A DNA stretch of 64,000 bases, taken from NCBI GenBank assembly GCA_965116665.1, contig OZ220709.1, positions 930,001 through 994,000 on the forward strand, written 5' to 3'. Shown here one piece after another: positions 1 to 6,886 of this stretch. Source of the DNA: Aldehydirespirator sp965116665 (GTDB lineage Bacteria > Actinomycetota > Acidimicrobiia > Acidimicrobiales > Aldehydirespiratoraceae). A program made the position numbers and the translations under genes. The notes below the pieces were generated by a model. The model had not been told where the DNA came from. It saw only the letters and a program-made list of their open reading frames with translations, and searched no databases. Positions within the stretch are counted from its first letter, which is position 1; each line of letters opens with the position of its first letter.

Positions 1-197
1 TCGGGGGATCCGATTATCCGATCGGCGCCCGGAGGAATCTCGTACACCGGCCTCAGATCCTCACCGGTGCCGGCGGGGATCGGCTCGTCCTCGCCCTCGT
101 GGGCAGCGGCAGCGGCCTGGGTGCCGATGAGCAGGGCAGCCGCACCGAGGAGGAGGACGGTGCGGCGGCTCGCGGGCCTCCGTCCCAGGATTCTCAC
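1..197 (-). CDS. Secreted or membrane-anchored protein, N-terminal part only
   Basis: Reading right to left, a GTG codon at 197 opens a frame that runs off the left edge. It begins with an arginine-rich stretch (RRPASRR), a hydrophobic core (TVLLLGAAALLIG) and an alanine-rich AAAAAHEG segment, a typical Sec signal peptide with a likely cleavage near the alanines. The mature part is acidic at first (EGEDEP). The GTG overlaps the stop of the upstream SDR by four bases (GTGA), so the two are probably cotranscribed. No cysteine suggests lipidation. Only 65 residues are visible and the family cannot be named. Confidence 0.6.
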   Translation of the reverse strand, partial: MRILGRRPASRRTVLLLGAAALLIGTQAAAAAHEGEDEPIPAGTGEDLRPVYEIPPGADRIIGSP

Positions 198-979
198 GGC
201 TTGGAACCCGGCCGGTACCCGGCCACTTCGCCGGTGGTGGCCAGGAGGTACGAGGGCACCTCGCCACCGCCGTGCACCGGCACCGACGCTCCCGACATGT
301 ACGAGGCCAGAGGTGAGGCGCAGAACAGCACCACGTCGGCGATCTCGTCAGGATCTCCGAGCCGGCCCAACGCCAGGGTTCGACCTACGGCCTCGATCCC
401 GGCCTCGTCGCCGTAGTAGAGGTGGGCCTGCTCGGTGCGCAGCAGCCCCACCACGACGCTCAGTACCCGGACGGCCGGGCCCCACTCGTGGGCGAGTGTC
501 CGCGTCAGGCTGTCCAGTCCGGCCTTGGCTGCGCCGTAGGCGGCGCTGGCCGGGGAGGGGCGGATGCTCGACACCGAGGAGATGTTGATGATCACCCCGC
601 CGCCCTCCTGGGAACTCATCACGGGGTGCGCGGCCTGCGCGAACGTAAGCGGGGCCAGCAGATTGAGTGCGACGATCCTCTCGTTGAACCGGGGCGAGAC
701 CGTGGCCGTCTCCGCGGGCGGGGCCCCTCCGGCATTGTTGACCAGCACGTCGATCCGGCCGGTGCGGTCCACCGCGTGTTGCACTACCGCGGCCACCTGG
801 TCGGGGTCGCGCACATCGGCGGCCACGAAGGCTGCGTCCCTACCGCCGGCGGTTACCGGCTCCTCCGGCTCGCGGCGGGCGCAGACGACGACATCGCCGC
901 CGTGCTCGAGAAACCTGGTGGCGATGACCCTGCCGAGGCCCATGGTGGCGCCGGTCACGATCACGGTCCGGCCGGTCAT
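194..979 (-). CDS. SDR-family oxidoreductase
   Basis: Predicted NAD(P)-dependent short-chain dehydrogenase of 261 residues, the classical SDR length. The N-terminus carries the Rossmann glycine motif TGATMGLG, then the NNAGG structural motif, a catalytic Ser in ISSVSS and the YGAAK catalytic Tyr-Lys pair; the end (MSGASVPVHGGG) is the usual SDR C-terminal strand. The ATG at 979 was chosen because the Rossmann fold starts a few residues later; the open frame extends further upstream, but that part is low-complexity and overlaps the divergent ipdA promoter. Substrate is unknown; lying beside ipdAB suggests, but does not show, a role in steroid or ring-cleavage metabolism. Confidence 0.88.
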   Translation of the reverse strand: MTGRTVIVTGATMGLGRVIATRFLEHGGDVVVCARREPEEPVTAGGRDAAFVAADVRDPDQVAAVVQHAVDRTGRIDVLVNNAGGAPPAETATVSPRFNERIVALNLLAPLTFAQAAHPVMSSQEGGGVIINISSVSSIRPSPASAAYGAAKAGLDSLTRTLAHEWGPAVRVLSVVVGLLRTEQAHLYYGDEAGIEAVGRTLALGRLGDPDEIADVVLFCASPLASYMSGASVPVHGGGEVPSYLLATTGEVAGYRPGSKP

Positions 980-1143
980 GTCGAGCGGGTTGTCGGGCAC
1001 GCGGCTCTCCGAGGTGGGCAGGCTTGCCTTGAACCTATCGCCGCTGGGATTTGGCAGCGTTATGCACGGGTATGCGGGGCATTGTGCTGCCAGTTCGGGG
1101 ATGGGCCGCGGCGGCGGGAGTAGCAGCAGCACGGCCCGGGCTC

Positions 1144-1149
1144 TACGGT
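1144..1149 (+). promoter_or_regulatory. Candidate -10 element for a leaderless ipdA transcript
   Basis: TACGGT fits the actinobacterial TANNNT -10 pattern and ends six bases before the GTG start of ipdA, so transcription would begin at or next to the start codon. No convincing -35 is visible. Confidence 0.45.
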
Positions 1150-1155
1150 CGGGCG

Positions 1156-2028
1156 GTGCCTGACAAGCGGATGACAGAGGACGAGGTCGTCGCGGAGCTC
1201 AGCAGCGGCATGACCATCGGCATCGGCGGGTGGGGGTCGCGCCGCAAGCCCATGTCGCTGGTGCGGGCCATTCTGCGCAGCGGGCTGGAGGACCTTCATG
1301 TGGTCAGCTACGGCGGACCCGACGTGGGCCTGTTGTGCACCGCCGGCCGGGTCCGCAGGCTCACCTACGGGTTCGTATCGCTCGACTCGATCCCGCTGGA
1401 GCCGCACTTCCGGATCGCCCGCCAGACCGGCTCGGTCGAGGCCCACGAGTTCGATGAGGGCGCCTTCTACCTGGGCCTGCTGGCCGCCACCCACCGGGTG
1501 CCGTTCTACCCGACCCGGGCCGGGCTGGGCTCCGACATGCTCACCTACAACCCGGACCTCAAGACGGTGACGAGCCCATATGGCGACGGCACCGAGCTGG
1601 TGGCCGTTCCCGCCTTCGACATCGACGTGTCGCTGGTGCACATGAACCGGGCCGACGCCGCCGGCAACGGGCAGTTCCTCGGTCCCGACCTGTACTTCGA
1701 CGATCTGTTCGCAATGGCTGCGGGGCGCACCTTCATGTCGTGCGAGCGCCTCGTGGCCACCGAGGACCTGCTGAAGGAGGGATCGGTGCACACCCTGAAG
1801 ATCCCGCGCCTGCACACCGACGGCGTGGTGGAGGCCCCGGGCGGCGCGCACTTCACTGAGTGCCTGCCCGACTACGGCCGCGACGAGGCCTTCCAGCGGG
1901 AGTACGCGGCCACCGCCCGGGACCCCGAGGCCTGGGACCGGTTCCAGACCGACTGGCTCGACTTGCCCTCGCACGAGGACTACCGGGCTCGCCTAGCCGG
2001 GAGAGCCGGACCGGGGGCGGGACGGTGA
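1156..2028 (+). CDS. ipdA: Steroid ring-cleaving hydrolase subunit A (IpdA-like CoA-transferase fold)
   Basis: The 290-residue protein closely resembles mycobacterial IpdA. It starts VPDKRMTEDE and shows the GWGSRRKPM segment, SYGGPDVGLLCTAG, YGFVSLDS, PYFDDLF-like LYFDDLF and EAPGGAHFT in the expected order. IpdA pairs with IpdB to hydrolyse the last carbocyclic ring intermediate (COCHEA-CoA) of cholesterol C/D-ring breakdown; the fold is that of class I CoA transferases. The GTG at 1156 matches the family N-terminus; an ATG five codons later is the alternative. The stop overlaps the GTG of ipdB by four bases, so the subunits should be translationally coupled. Function is inferred from similarity recalled from M. 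tuberculosis Rv3551. Confidence 0.88.
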   Translation: MPDKRMTEDEVVAELSSGMTIGIGGWGSRRKPMSLVRAILRSGLEDLHVVSYGGPDVGLLCTAGRVRRLTYGFVSLDSIPLEPHFRIARQTGSVEAHEFDEGAFYLGLLAATHRVPFYPTRAGLGSDMLTYNPDLKTVTSPYGDGTELVAVPAFDIDVSLVHMNRADAAGNGQFLGPDLYFDDLFAMAAGRTFMSCERLVATEDLLKEGSVHTLKIPRLHTDGVVEAPGGAHFTECLPDYGRDEAFQREYAATARDPEAWDRFQTDWLDLPSHEDYRARLAGRAGPGAGR

Positions 2029-2068
2029 GCGACGCCGGAAGCCCAACCGGGGGCGGAACCGTGAGCGA
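2010..2068 (+). repeat. In-frame duplicated start region of ipdB
   Basis: Two 23-bp units, at 2010-2032 and 2046-2068, differ at two bases by eye and lie 36 bp apart. Each has a G-rich stretch followed by GTGAGCGA. A third GTGAGCGACGCC occurs at 2109-2120. All three GTG codons are in the same reading frame, giving ipdB three stacked candidate starts. Confidence 0.7.
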
Positions 2069-2885
2069 GCCTGCCTCCGGCTGGGAGGGCCGAGACGGTA
2101 GAGGCGATGTGAGCGACGCCACCATCGATGAGATCTGCCTGGTCGCGCTGGCCGAGGCCTTCCGCGGCGACGGTGAGCTGCTGTGCCATCCGATGGGCCC
2201 GTTCCCGGTGGCCGCGGGAAGGCTGGCCCGGGCCAGCTTCGAGCCCGACCTGATGCTGACCGACACCATCGCCTACGCGGTGGCCGGGACGCTACCGCTG
2301 GGCACGATCGTCGGTGACCCTTGCGGCGATGAGGGCATCGTGGTGGAGGGCTACCTGCCGTTCCGCACGGTGTTCGACCAGGCGTGGTCGGGGCGCCGTC
2401 ATGTGGTCATGGGCGCCAGCCAGATCGACCGCCACGGCAACCAGAACTTCGCTGCCGTCGGGGACTATCGCAGACCGAAGGCCCAGCTCCTCGGCCTGCG
2501 GGGCGCGCCCGGCAACGTCATCAACCACACCACCAGCTACTGGATCCCCAACCAGGCCCGGACCTTCGTCGAGAGCGTGGACGTGGTGTCAGGACCGGGA
2601 TACGACCGGGTGGCCGCGCTGGCTGAGTCCAGCGGCCGCTTCCACGAGATCCGCAGGATCGTGACCGAGCTGGCCGCCTACGACTTCGAGACCCCTGATC
2701 GCACCATGCGCCTGCGGTCCGTCCACCCCGGCGTCACCGTCGACGACGTGCTCGCGGCCGCCCCCTTCGAACTCGCGGTGCCCGACGACGTGCCCGCCAG
2801 CCGCCTGCCCACCGACTCCGAACTGCACCTGATCCGCGACGTGATCGACCCCGCCGGCATCCGCAAACGCGAGTTCGGGTCGTAG
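2025..2885 (+). CDS. ipdB: Steroid ring-cleaving hydrolase subunit B (IpdB-like)
   Basis: This is the partner of IpdA. Family landmarks in order are AEAFRGDGELL, FEPDLMLTD, GTLPLG, VEGYLPFRTVFD, GRRHVVMGASQID, GAPGNVINHTTSYWIPN, YDRVAAL and RSVHPGV. The GTG at 2025 overlaps the ipdA stop (GTGA) and gives 286 residues, but the first 28 are glycine/serine-rich and unlike the family. The in-frame GTG at 2109 gives 258 residues and places TIDEICLVALAEAF where the mycobacterial protein (about 250 aa) starts, so 2109 may be the main start. The extra N-terminal residues come from a local tandem repeat. A phosphatase follows on the same strand. Confidence 0.87.
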   Translation: MSDAGSPTGGGTVSEPASGWEGRDGRGDVSDATIDEICLVALAEAFRGDGELLCHPMGPFPVAAGRLARASFEPDLMLTDTIAYAVAGTLPLGTIVGDPCGDEGIVVEGYLPFRTVFDQAWSGRRHVVMGASQIDRHGNQNFAAVGDYRRPKAQLLGLRGAPGNVINHTTSYWIPNQARTFVESVDVVSGPGYDRVAALAESSGRFHEIRRIVTELAAYDFETPDRTMRLRSVHPGVTVDDVLAAAPFELAVPDDVPASRLPTDSELHLIRDVIDPAGIRKREFGS

Positions 2886-2939
2886 GGTCTCAGCCGCGGT
2901 GGCGGCAGGGACCGGTGATGGCAAGAACGGCGGACGGCG

Positions 2940-3473
2940 ATGGGTGAGCGGTTGGTGGTGTACATGGTGTGCACCGGCAACGCGGCCCGGTCGCCGATGG
3001 CCGCGGCCATGCTGCGTGCCCTCGACACCCGAGACCGGCTCGACGTCCGCAGCTCGGGCACCCTCACGCTGGAGGGGCACCCGATGGGAACCCGAACCCG
3101 GTCGGCTCTGGCTCGGCACGGTCTCACCGGCCATGCCCACCGGTCCCGCCAGTTCCGGGCCGGCGACGCGGTCGAAGCCGACCTGGTGGTCGTCATGGAG
3201 CCGCTGCACCTGCACTGGATCCGCCGCAATCTCCCCGAGGCGGCGCCCATCACCGGATCGCTGCGGCGGCTGGCGCGAGACCTACCGCCTCCACAAGGCG
3301 GTTTCGCTGGCAGCGATCTCGGCCAGAGGGTGAGGGCACTGGGACTCGAAGGGCTCGCGCCGGAGGCGTGGGAGGAGATCGTCGATCCCGGTGCGGGCGA
3401 GCAGGCCGACTTCGACCGCTGCGCCGACGAGCTGCGCCTGCTGGTGGCCGAGTTGCATCGCCGCCTCGGCTAG
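2940..3473 (+). CDS. Low-molecular-weight protein-tyrosine-phosphatase family protein
   Basis: The 177-residue protein has the LMW-PTP P-loop near its N-terminus: VCTGNAARSP gives the C-X5-R-S signature with nucleophilic Cys and phosphate-binding Arg. The general-acid aspartate is probably the one in EEIVDPGAG, as usual near the C-terminus of this fold, followed by the expected closing helix (FDRCADELRLLVAELHRRLG). The arsenate reductase branch of the fold is a possible alternative, but no extra redox cysteines are evident. It follows ipdB by about 55 bp with a weak ribosome-binding site. The substrate is unknown. Confidence 0.82.
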   Translation: MGERLVVYMVCTGNAARSPMAAAMLRALDTRDRLDVRSSGTLTLEGHPMGTRTRSALARHGLTGHAHRSRQFRAGDAVEADLVVVMEPLHLHWIRRNLPEAAPITGSLRRLARDLPPPQGGFAGSDLGQRVRALGLEGLAPEAWEEIVDPGAGEQADFDRCADELRLLVAELHRRLG

Positions 3474-3477
3474 CCGG

Positions 3478-4275
3478 TCACATCGTGAAGGTGCGGGGCC
3501 AGTCGTCGGAGCGCATCAGAGCGTCGGTTCCACCGTCCACGTAGAACACCGAGCCGCAGGCGAATCGCGCCACCGGCGACAGCAGGAACTCCACCCAGGC
3601 GGCCAGAGCGTCGGCGTCGGGTGTCTCGCTCACCGGCACCGGGAACGCCTCCATGAGCGGCCCGTACACCTCGTCGGCCTGGCCGGCATGGAGCAGCGGG
3701 GTGTCGACCGGTCCCGGCGCGATCACGTTGAGCCGGATTCCCCCGCCCACCCACGGCTCGGTGACCGCGGTCCGGCGGCACCACCGGGTGATGGCCAACT
3801 TCCCGCCGCCGTACGCGACGGCCGGAGCGAACACGGGATCGACCGCCTCGATGATGGCTACGGCGTCTTCCTCGCGGCCGTCGAGGTAGGCGGCGATCAG
3901 GTCGTCGGTCAGGTTGGGGGTGGTGGTGGACGAGTTCGACCCGAACTGCACCACCTGGGCCGCGCCCGAGGCGGCCAGGGCGGGCCGCAGTCCCTCGAGC
4001 AGCGCCCGCGATCCGAAGAAGTTGACCCGGGCGATGAGGCCACCGGCAACGGGCGGACCGAGACCGGCAGCCGACACCGCGCCGTCCAGCACACCGCCGG
4101 CCGCGTCGATCACGGCGGTGACCGCCCCGGCGCGGCCCTCGGCCGTTCCCAGGTCGGCGACCACCTCGGCGTCGTGCAGGTCGATCCCGATGACACGGTG
4201 CCCGGCGGCCTCCAGACGGTGCCGGGTGGCCGCGCCCATGCCGGAGGCCGATCCGCTGATTGCGTAGGTTCCCAT
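3478..4275 (-). CDS. SDR oxidoreductase, 3-alpha-hydroxysteroid dehydrogenase-like
   Basis: A 265-residue SDR in which the overall pattern, not just the core motifs, resembles Comamonas 3-alpha-HSD/carbonyl reductase. It starts directly with the nucleotide-binding strand (YAISGSASGMGAATR), continues with EAAGHRVIGIDLHDAEV, DLGTAEGR, AAGLGPP and NFFG, has the YGGGK catalytic pair, and ends with RLNVIAPGPVDTPLL and YVDGGTDALMR. Such enzymes oxidise or reduce the steroid 3-hydroxyl with NAD(H). The ATG at 4275 fits the family; the frame upstream has no conserved sequence. It converges with the phosphatase gene, with four bases between the stops. Activity on steroids is inference, helped by the nearby ipdAB. 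Confidence 0.85.
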   Translation of the reverse strand: MGTYAISGSASGMGAATRHRLEAAGHRVIGIDLHDAEVVADLGTAEGRAGAVTAVIDAAGGVLDGAVSAAGLGPPVAGGLIARVNFFGSRALLEGLRPALAASGAAQVVQFGSNSSTTTPNLTDDLIAAYLDGREEDAVAIIEAVDPVFAPAVAYGGGKLAITRWCRRTAVTEPWVGGGIRLNVIAPGPVDTPLLHAGQADEVYGPLMEAFPVPVSETPDADALAAWVEFLLSPVARFACGSVFYVDGGTDALMRSDDWPRTFTM

Positions 4276-4340
4276 CTGTCTATCCTGCCTCAGCCAGCGG
4301 TTGGTGTCGCGCTCGGGCGGCTCACCGCCAGACTGTGACC

Positions 4341-5072
4341 ATGGACAGAGACGCAATCGTCAACCAGATCGAGCTTGACGGGCGCCGCCTGATCGAGGTG
4401 GCCCGTTCCGATCTCGAAGCGGCCGTGCCCACCTGCGGTGATTGGAGCCTGCGCGACCTGGCCGGGCACATGGGCTGGGTCCACGGTCTGGTCGGCAGCT
4501 ATGTGGCCAGCCGGGCCACGGAGCCCCTGAGCCGCGAGCAGATGCCCCAGGTGCCTGCCGACGACTCGGCGGTGGACTTCGCGGCGGCCGCGCTGGACCG
4601 GCTCGTCGAAGCGCTGGCCGGCATCGAGCCCGACACCCCGGTGTGGAACTGGTCGCCGCGGCCCGACGCCGGCTTCTACTTCCGCCGGATGCTTCACGAG
4701 ACCAGCGTGCACCGCTGGGACGCCGAGAACGCGGTCGGGGAAACCGGCCCGGTCGACGGCGACCAGGGGAGCGACGGCGTCGACGAGTTCTTCGAGTTCG
4801 TGCTGCCCAATGCCCAGAGCCGCAAGCGGCGGGACCTGCCCGGGGGAAGCCTCCACTTGCATCGCACCGACGGCGAGGGCGAGTGGATCGTGCGGTCCGA
4901 GGGCGACGACGTGGTGTTCGAACGGGCCCATGTGAAGGGCGACGCCGCGGTGCGGGGACCGGGCGGCGCCCTGTTCCTGGCCATGTGGAACCGGATGCCG
5001 CTCGACGACGATTCGCTGTCGGTGGTCGGCGATGAGGACACGGCCTCGGCATGGGCGGCTCTCGCTCCGTGA
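4341..5072 (+). CDS. Mycothiol-dependent maleylpyruvate isomerase-family (DinB/MDMPI) protein
   Basis: The 243-residue protein has the MDMPI layout: an N-terminal DinB-like four-helix bundle (residues about 10-150) and a small alpha/beta C-terminal domain. Metal ligands match the known set: His43 in LAGHMGWVH, then Glu120 and His124 in LHETSVHRWD. WSLRDLAGHM is the usual start of the second helix. Characterised members use mycothiol, the actinobacterial thiol, for isomerisation or transfer, but most homologues have no known substrate. It diverges from the 3-alpha-HSD-like gene with 65 bp between starts, and its stop overlaps the next start (GTGA). Confidence 0.85.
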   Translation: MDRDAIVNQIELDGRRLIEVARSDLEAAVPTCGDWSLRDLAGHMGWVHGLVGSYVASRATEPLSREQMPQVPADDSAVDFAAAALDRLVEALAGIEPDTPVWNWSPRPDAGFYFRRMLHETSVHRWDAENAVGETGPVDGDQGSDGVDEFFEFVLPNAQSRKRRDLPGGSLHLHRTDGEGEWIVRSEGDDVVFERAHVKGDAAVRGPGGALFLAMWNRMPLDDDSLSVVGDEDTASAWAALAP

Positions 5073-5863
5073 ACGGGGGCGCGGACCGGGCGGGCACCGA
5101 GCCGGGCGGAGCGTCAGGCGCTCCTCCCGAGGCGCCCGAAGCTGGCGATCCCGGCCGGTCGGCAACCGAGCCCCGGGAGCTGGCAAGGACGTCCCGCCAG
5201 GCGGTGTGGGGCTGGCGCAGCAACCTCGACCAGTTCATGCCGGTGGTGCTGTTCCTGGTCTTCTACAACCTTGTGAACACCGAAGTGGCGGTGATCGCGG
5301 CCACCGCATGGTCGGTGAAGGCGGCCTACAGCCGGCGCCGCAGAGGACTGCCCATAGGCACCTGGCTGCCGGTGATCACCGGGTACCTCCTGGCCCGGGC
5401 GGCGGTGAGCATCGCCGTCGAGCGTGACCTGGTGGACTTCGGCGTCAGCAGCGAGGCCGTCTACTTCGGCATCGGCATCGGCACCAAGATGCTGGTGGGC
5501 GTGGCCGCTGCGGTCACGATCCTTGTGGGGAAGCCCTTCATGGTGTGGGTGGCCCATCGCTTCCTGCAGCTGCCCGAGGAGCTCAAGCACGACCGGGATT
5601 TCCTTTCGACCCTGCGCAACGTCACCTGGGTGATAACCGTCTACGAGGTCGGCTCGGCGGTGTGGGACTTCTGGCTCTACAACAGCGCCGGGGTCAACCT
5701 GTTCCTCGTCACCCGCCAGGTGGTCAACTTCGTCGCGGCCTTCCTGCTGATCTTCGCCACCCTCTTGTACGTCGACCGCCGGTTCTCCAAGATCGACGGC
5801 TGTCCGAGCCTCGTCGACCTCATCAGCCGGGCCACCGGCCGGGCTCCTGCCGACGGTTCGTGA
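5069..5863 (+). CDS. VC0807-like multi-pass membrane protein
   Basis: The protein has about 264 residues. The first 45 are disordered and rich in Gly, Ala, Pro and Glu. About five hydrophobic segments follow, beginning FMPVVLFLVFYNLVN, GTWLPVITGYLLA, YFGIGIGTKMLVGV, VTWVITVYEVG and VVNFVAAFLLIFATLLY. The pattern recalls the VC0807 family of intracellular-septation-like proteins, with no assigned function. GTG 5069 was chosen because it forms the same 4-nt GTGA overlap as neighbouring pairs; an ATG at 5051 is in frame and possible. Its stop in turn overlaps the next SDR start, so 4341-6720 looks like one operon. Confidence 0.72.
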   Translation: MNGGADRAGTEPGGASGAPPEAPEAGDPGRSATEPRELARTSRQAVWGWRSNLDQFMPVVLFLVFYNLVNTEVAVIAATAWSVKAAYSRRRRGLPIGTWLPVITGYLLARAAVSIAVERDLVDFGVSSEAVYFGIGIGTKMLVGVAAAVTILVGKPFMVWVAHRFLQLPEELKHDRDFLSTLRNVTWVITVYEVGSAVWDFWLYNSAGVNLFLVTRQVVNFVAAFLLIFATLLYVDRRFSKIDGCPSLVDLISRATGRAPADGS

Positions 5864-6720
5864 CCGGCCGCGCCCCATCGTCGGGCCGCCTGCTGGGCAA
5901 GTCGGTACTCGTCACCGGCGGTGGCACCGGCATCGGGAGGGCTTGCGCGGCCCGGCTGGCGTCGGAGGGGGCGACGGTCACGATCTGCGGGCGGACCGAG
6001 CAGACCCTGGCCGAAGCTGCGGCCGGCGTCTCATGCGGTGCCGGGGGATCGGTGTCCTACGAGGTCGCCGACGTGACCTCCGAGGAGGACATGTCGCGGG
6101 TGGCCGAGGCTGCCTGCGACGCCGCCGGGCACCTGCACGGCGTGGTGGCCAACGCCGGCGGCGGGGGACGGATGGGGCCGTACCACCTGCTCGACACCGA
6201 CGACTTCAAGCGGGTGCTCGACCTCAACGTGGTCGGCACCATGCTCACCATCAAGCACACCACCGAACGCATGGCCGCCGCGGGCGGTGGCTCGTTCGTG
6301 GCGATGTCGTCGCTGGCCGGGGCCGTGACTCATCCGTACCTCGGGGCCTATACCGCGGGTAAGGCCGGCATCGAGGCGATGGTCCGCAACGCGGCCGACG
6401 AGTTCGGGCCGGCGGGCGTGCGCTTCAACGCGGTAAGGCCCGGGTTCATCGCCACCGAGATCATGGAGGCCATCCCCCGCGACTCCGCGGTGTACGGCAG
6501 CTACGTCCAGAACACGCCTCTCGGCGGTGTCGGCGAGCCCTCCGACGTGGCCGCGCTGGTGGCCTTCCTCATCTCGGACGAGGCCCGCTGGATCACCGGC
6601 ACCGCCATCAACGTCGACGGCGGGCACAGCCTGCGGCGCGGGCCCGACTTCGGATCGTTCCTGCCCTACGGCGACGACGTGAAGACGGGTCGGGCCCGGC
6701 CCCATAGGCCGAGCGGGTAG
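5860..6720 (+). CDS. SDR-family oxidoreductase
   Basis: A 286-residue short-chain dehydrogenase. Visible motifs are the TGGGTGIG cofactor loop, DVTSEED (adenine-side acid), NAGGGG, the catalytic Ser in AMSSLAG, YTAGK as the Tyr-Lys pair, and a C-terminal GTAINVDGGHSLRRG strand. The extra tail after VDGG (about 30 residues) is longer than usual. The GTG at 5860 overlaps the preceding stop by four bases. It resembles actinobacterial FabG/enoyl-reductase-like SDRs found in catabolic clusters; the substrate cannot be read from sequence. The inverted repeat around the helicase gene begins 27 bp after its stop. Confidence 0.87.
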   Translation: MTGRAPSSGRLLGKSVLVTGGGTGIGRACAARLASEGATVTICGRTEQTLAEAAAGVSCGAGGSVSYEVADVTSEEDMSRVAEAACDAAGHLHGVVANAGGGGRMGPYHLLDTDDFKRVLDLNVVGTMLTIKHTTERMAAAGGGSFVAMSSLAGAVTHPYLGAYTAGKAGIEAMVRNAADEFGPAGVRFNAVRPGFIATEIMEAIPRDSAVYGSYVQNTPLGGVGEPSDVAALVAFLISDEARWITGTAINVDGGHSLRRGPDFGSFLPYGDDVKTGRARPHRPSG

Positions 6721-6747
6721 GCCACGAGTCAGGCAGCCGCGCAGCCC

Positions 6748-6861
6748 GGAGCGAGGCCGTGGCCCGAGCGGCCCGTGATTAGCCCGATGCCAAGCTTGCC
6801 TCCAAATATGTATGGGTTTTGCTTCTATATGACGGGTTTCTCTACCCATTTTGGTTGAGTA
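6748..6861 (+). repeat. Left arm of 114-bp inverted repeat flanking the helicase gene
   Basis: This segment is the reverse complement of 9056-9169 with about nine mismatches and no gaps by eye (about 92%). Its outer third is GC-rich (GAGCGAGGCCGTGGCCC), while the inner two thirds are unusually AT-rich for this genome (CCTCCAAATATG, CTTCTATATGACGGG). It ends 25 bp before the helicase start. No transposase or terminal target duplication was found. Confidence 0.9.
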
Positions 6862-6871
6862 AGCCGAGCCG

Positions 6872-6877
6872 TAGCCT
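6872..6877 (+). promoter_or_regulatory. Candidate -10 for the helicase gene
   Basis: TAGCCT fits TANNNT and lies nine bases before the ATG at 6887, just outside the inverted repeat. No Shine-Dalgarno sequence is apparent, which favours leaderless transcription. Confidence 0.35.
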
Positions 6878-6886
6878 GCGAATCCG

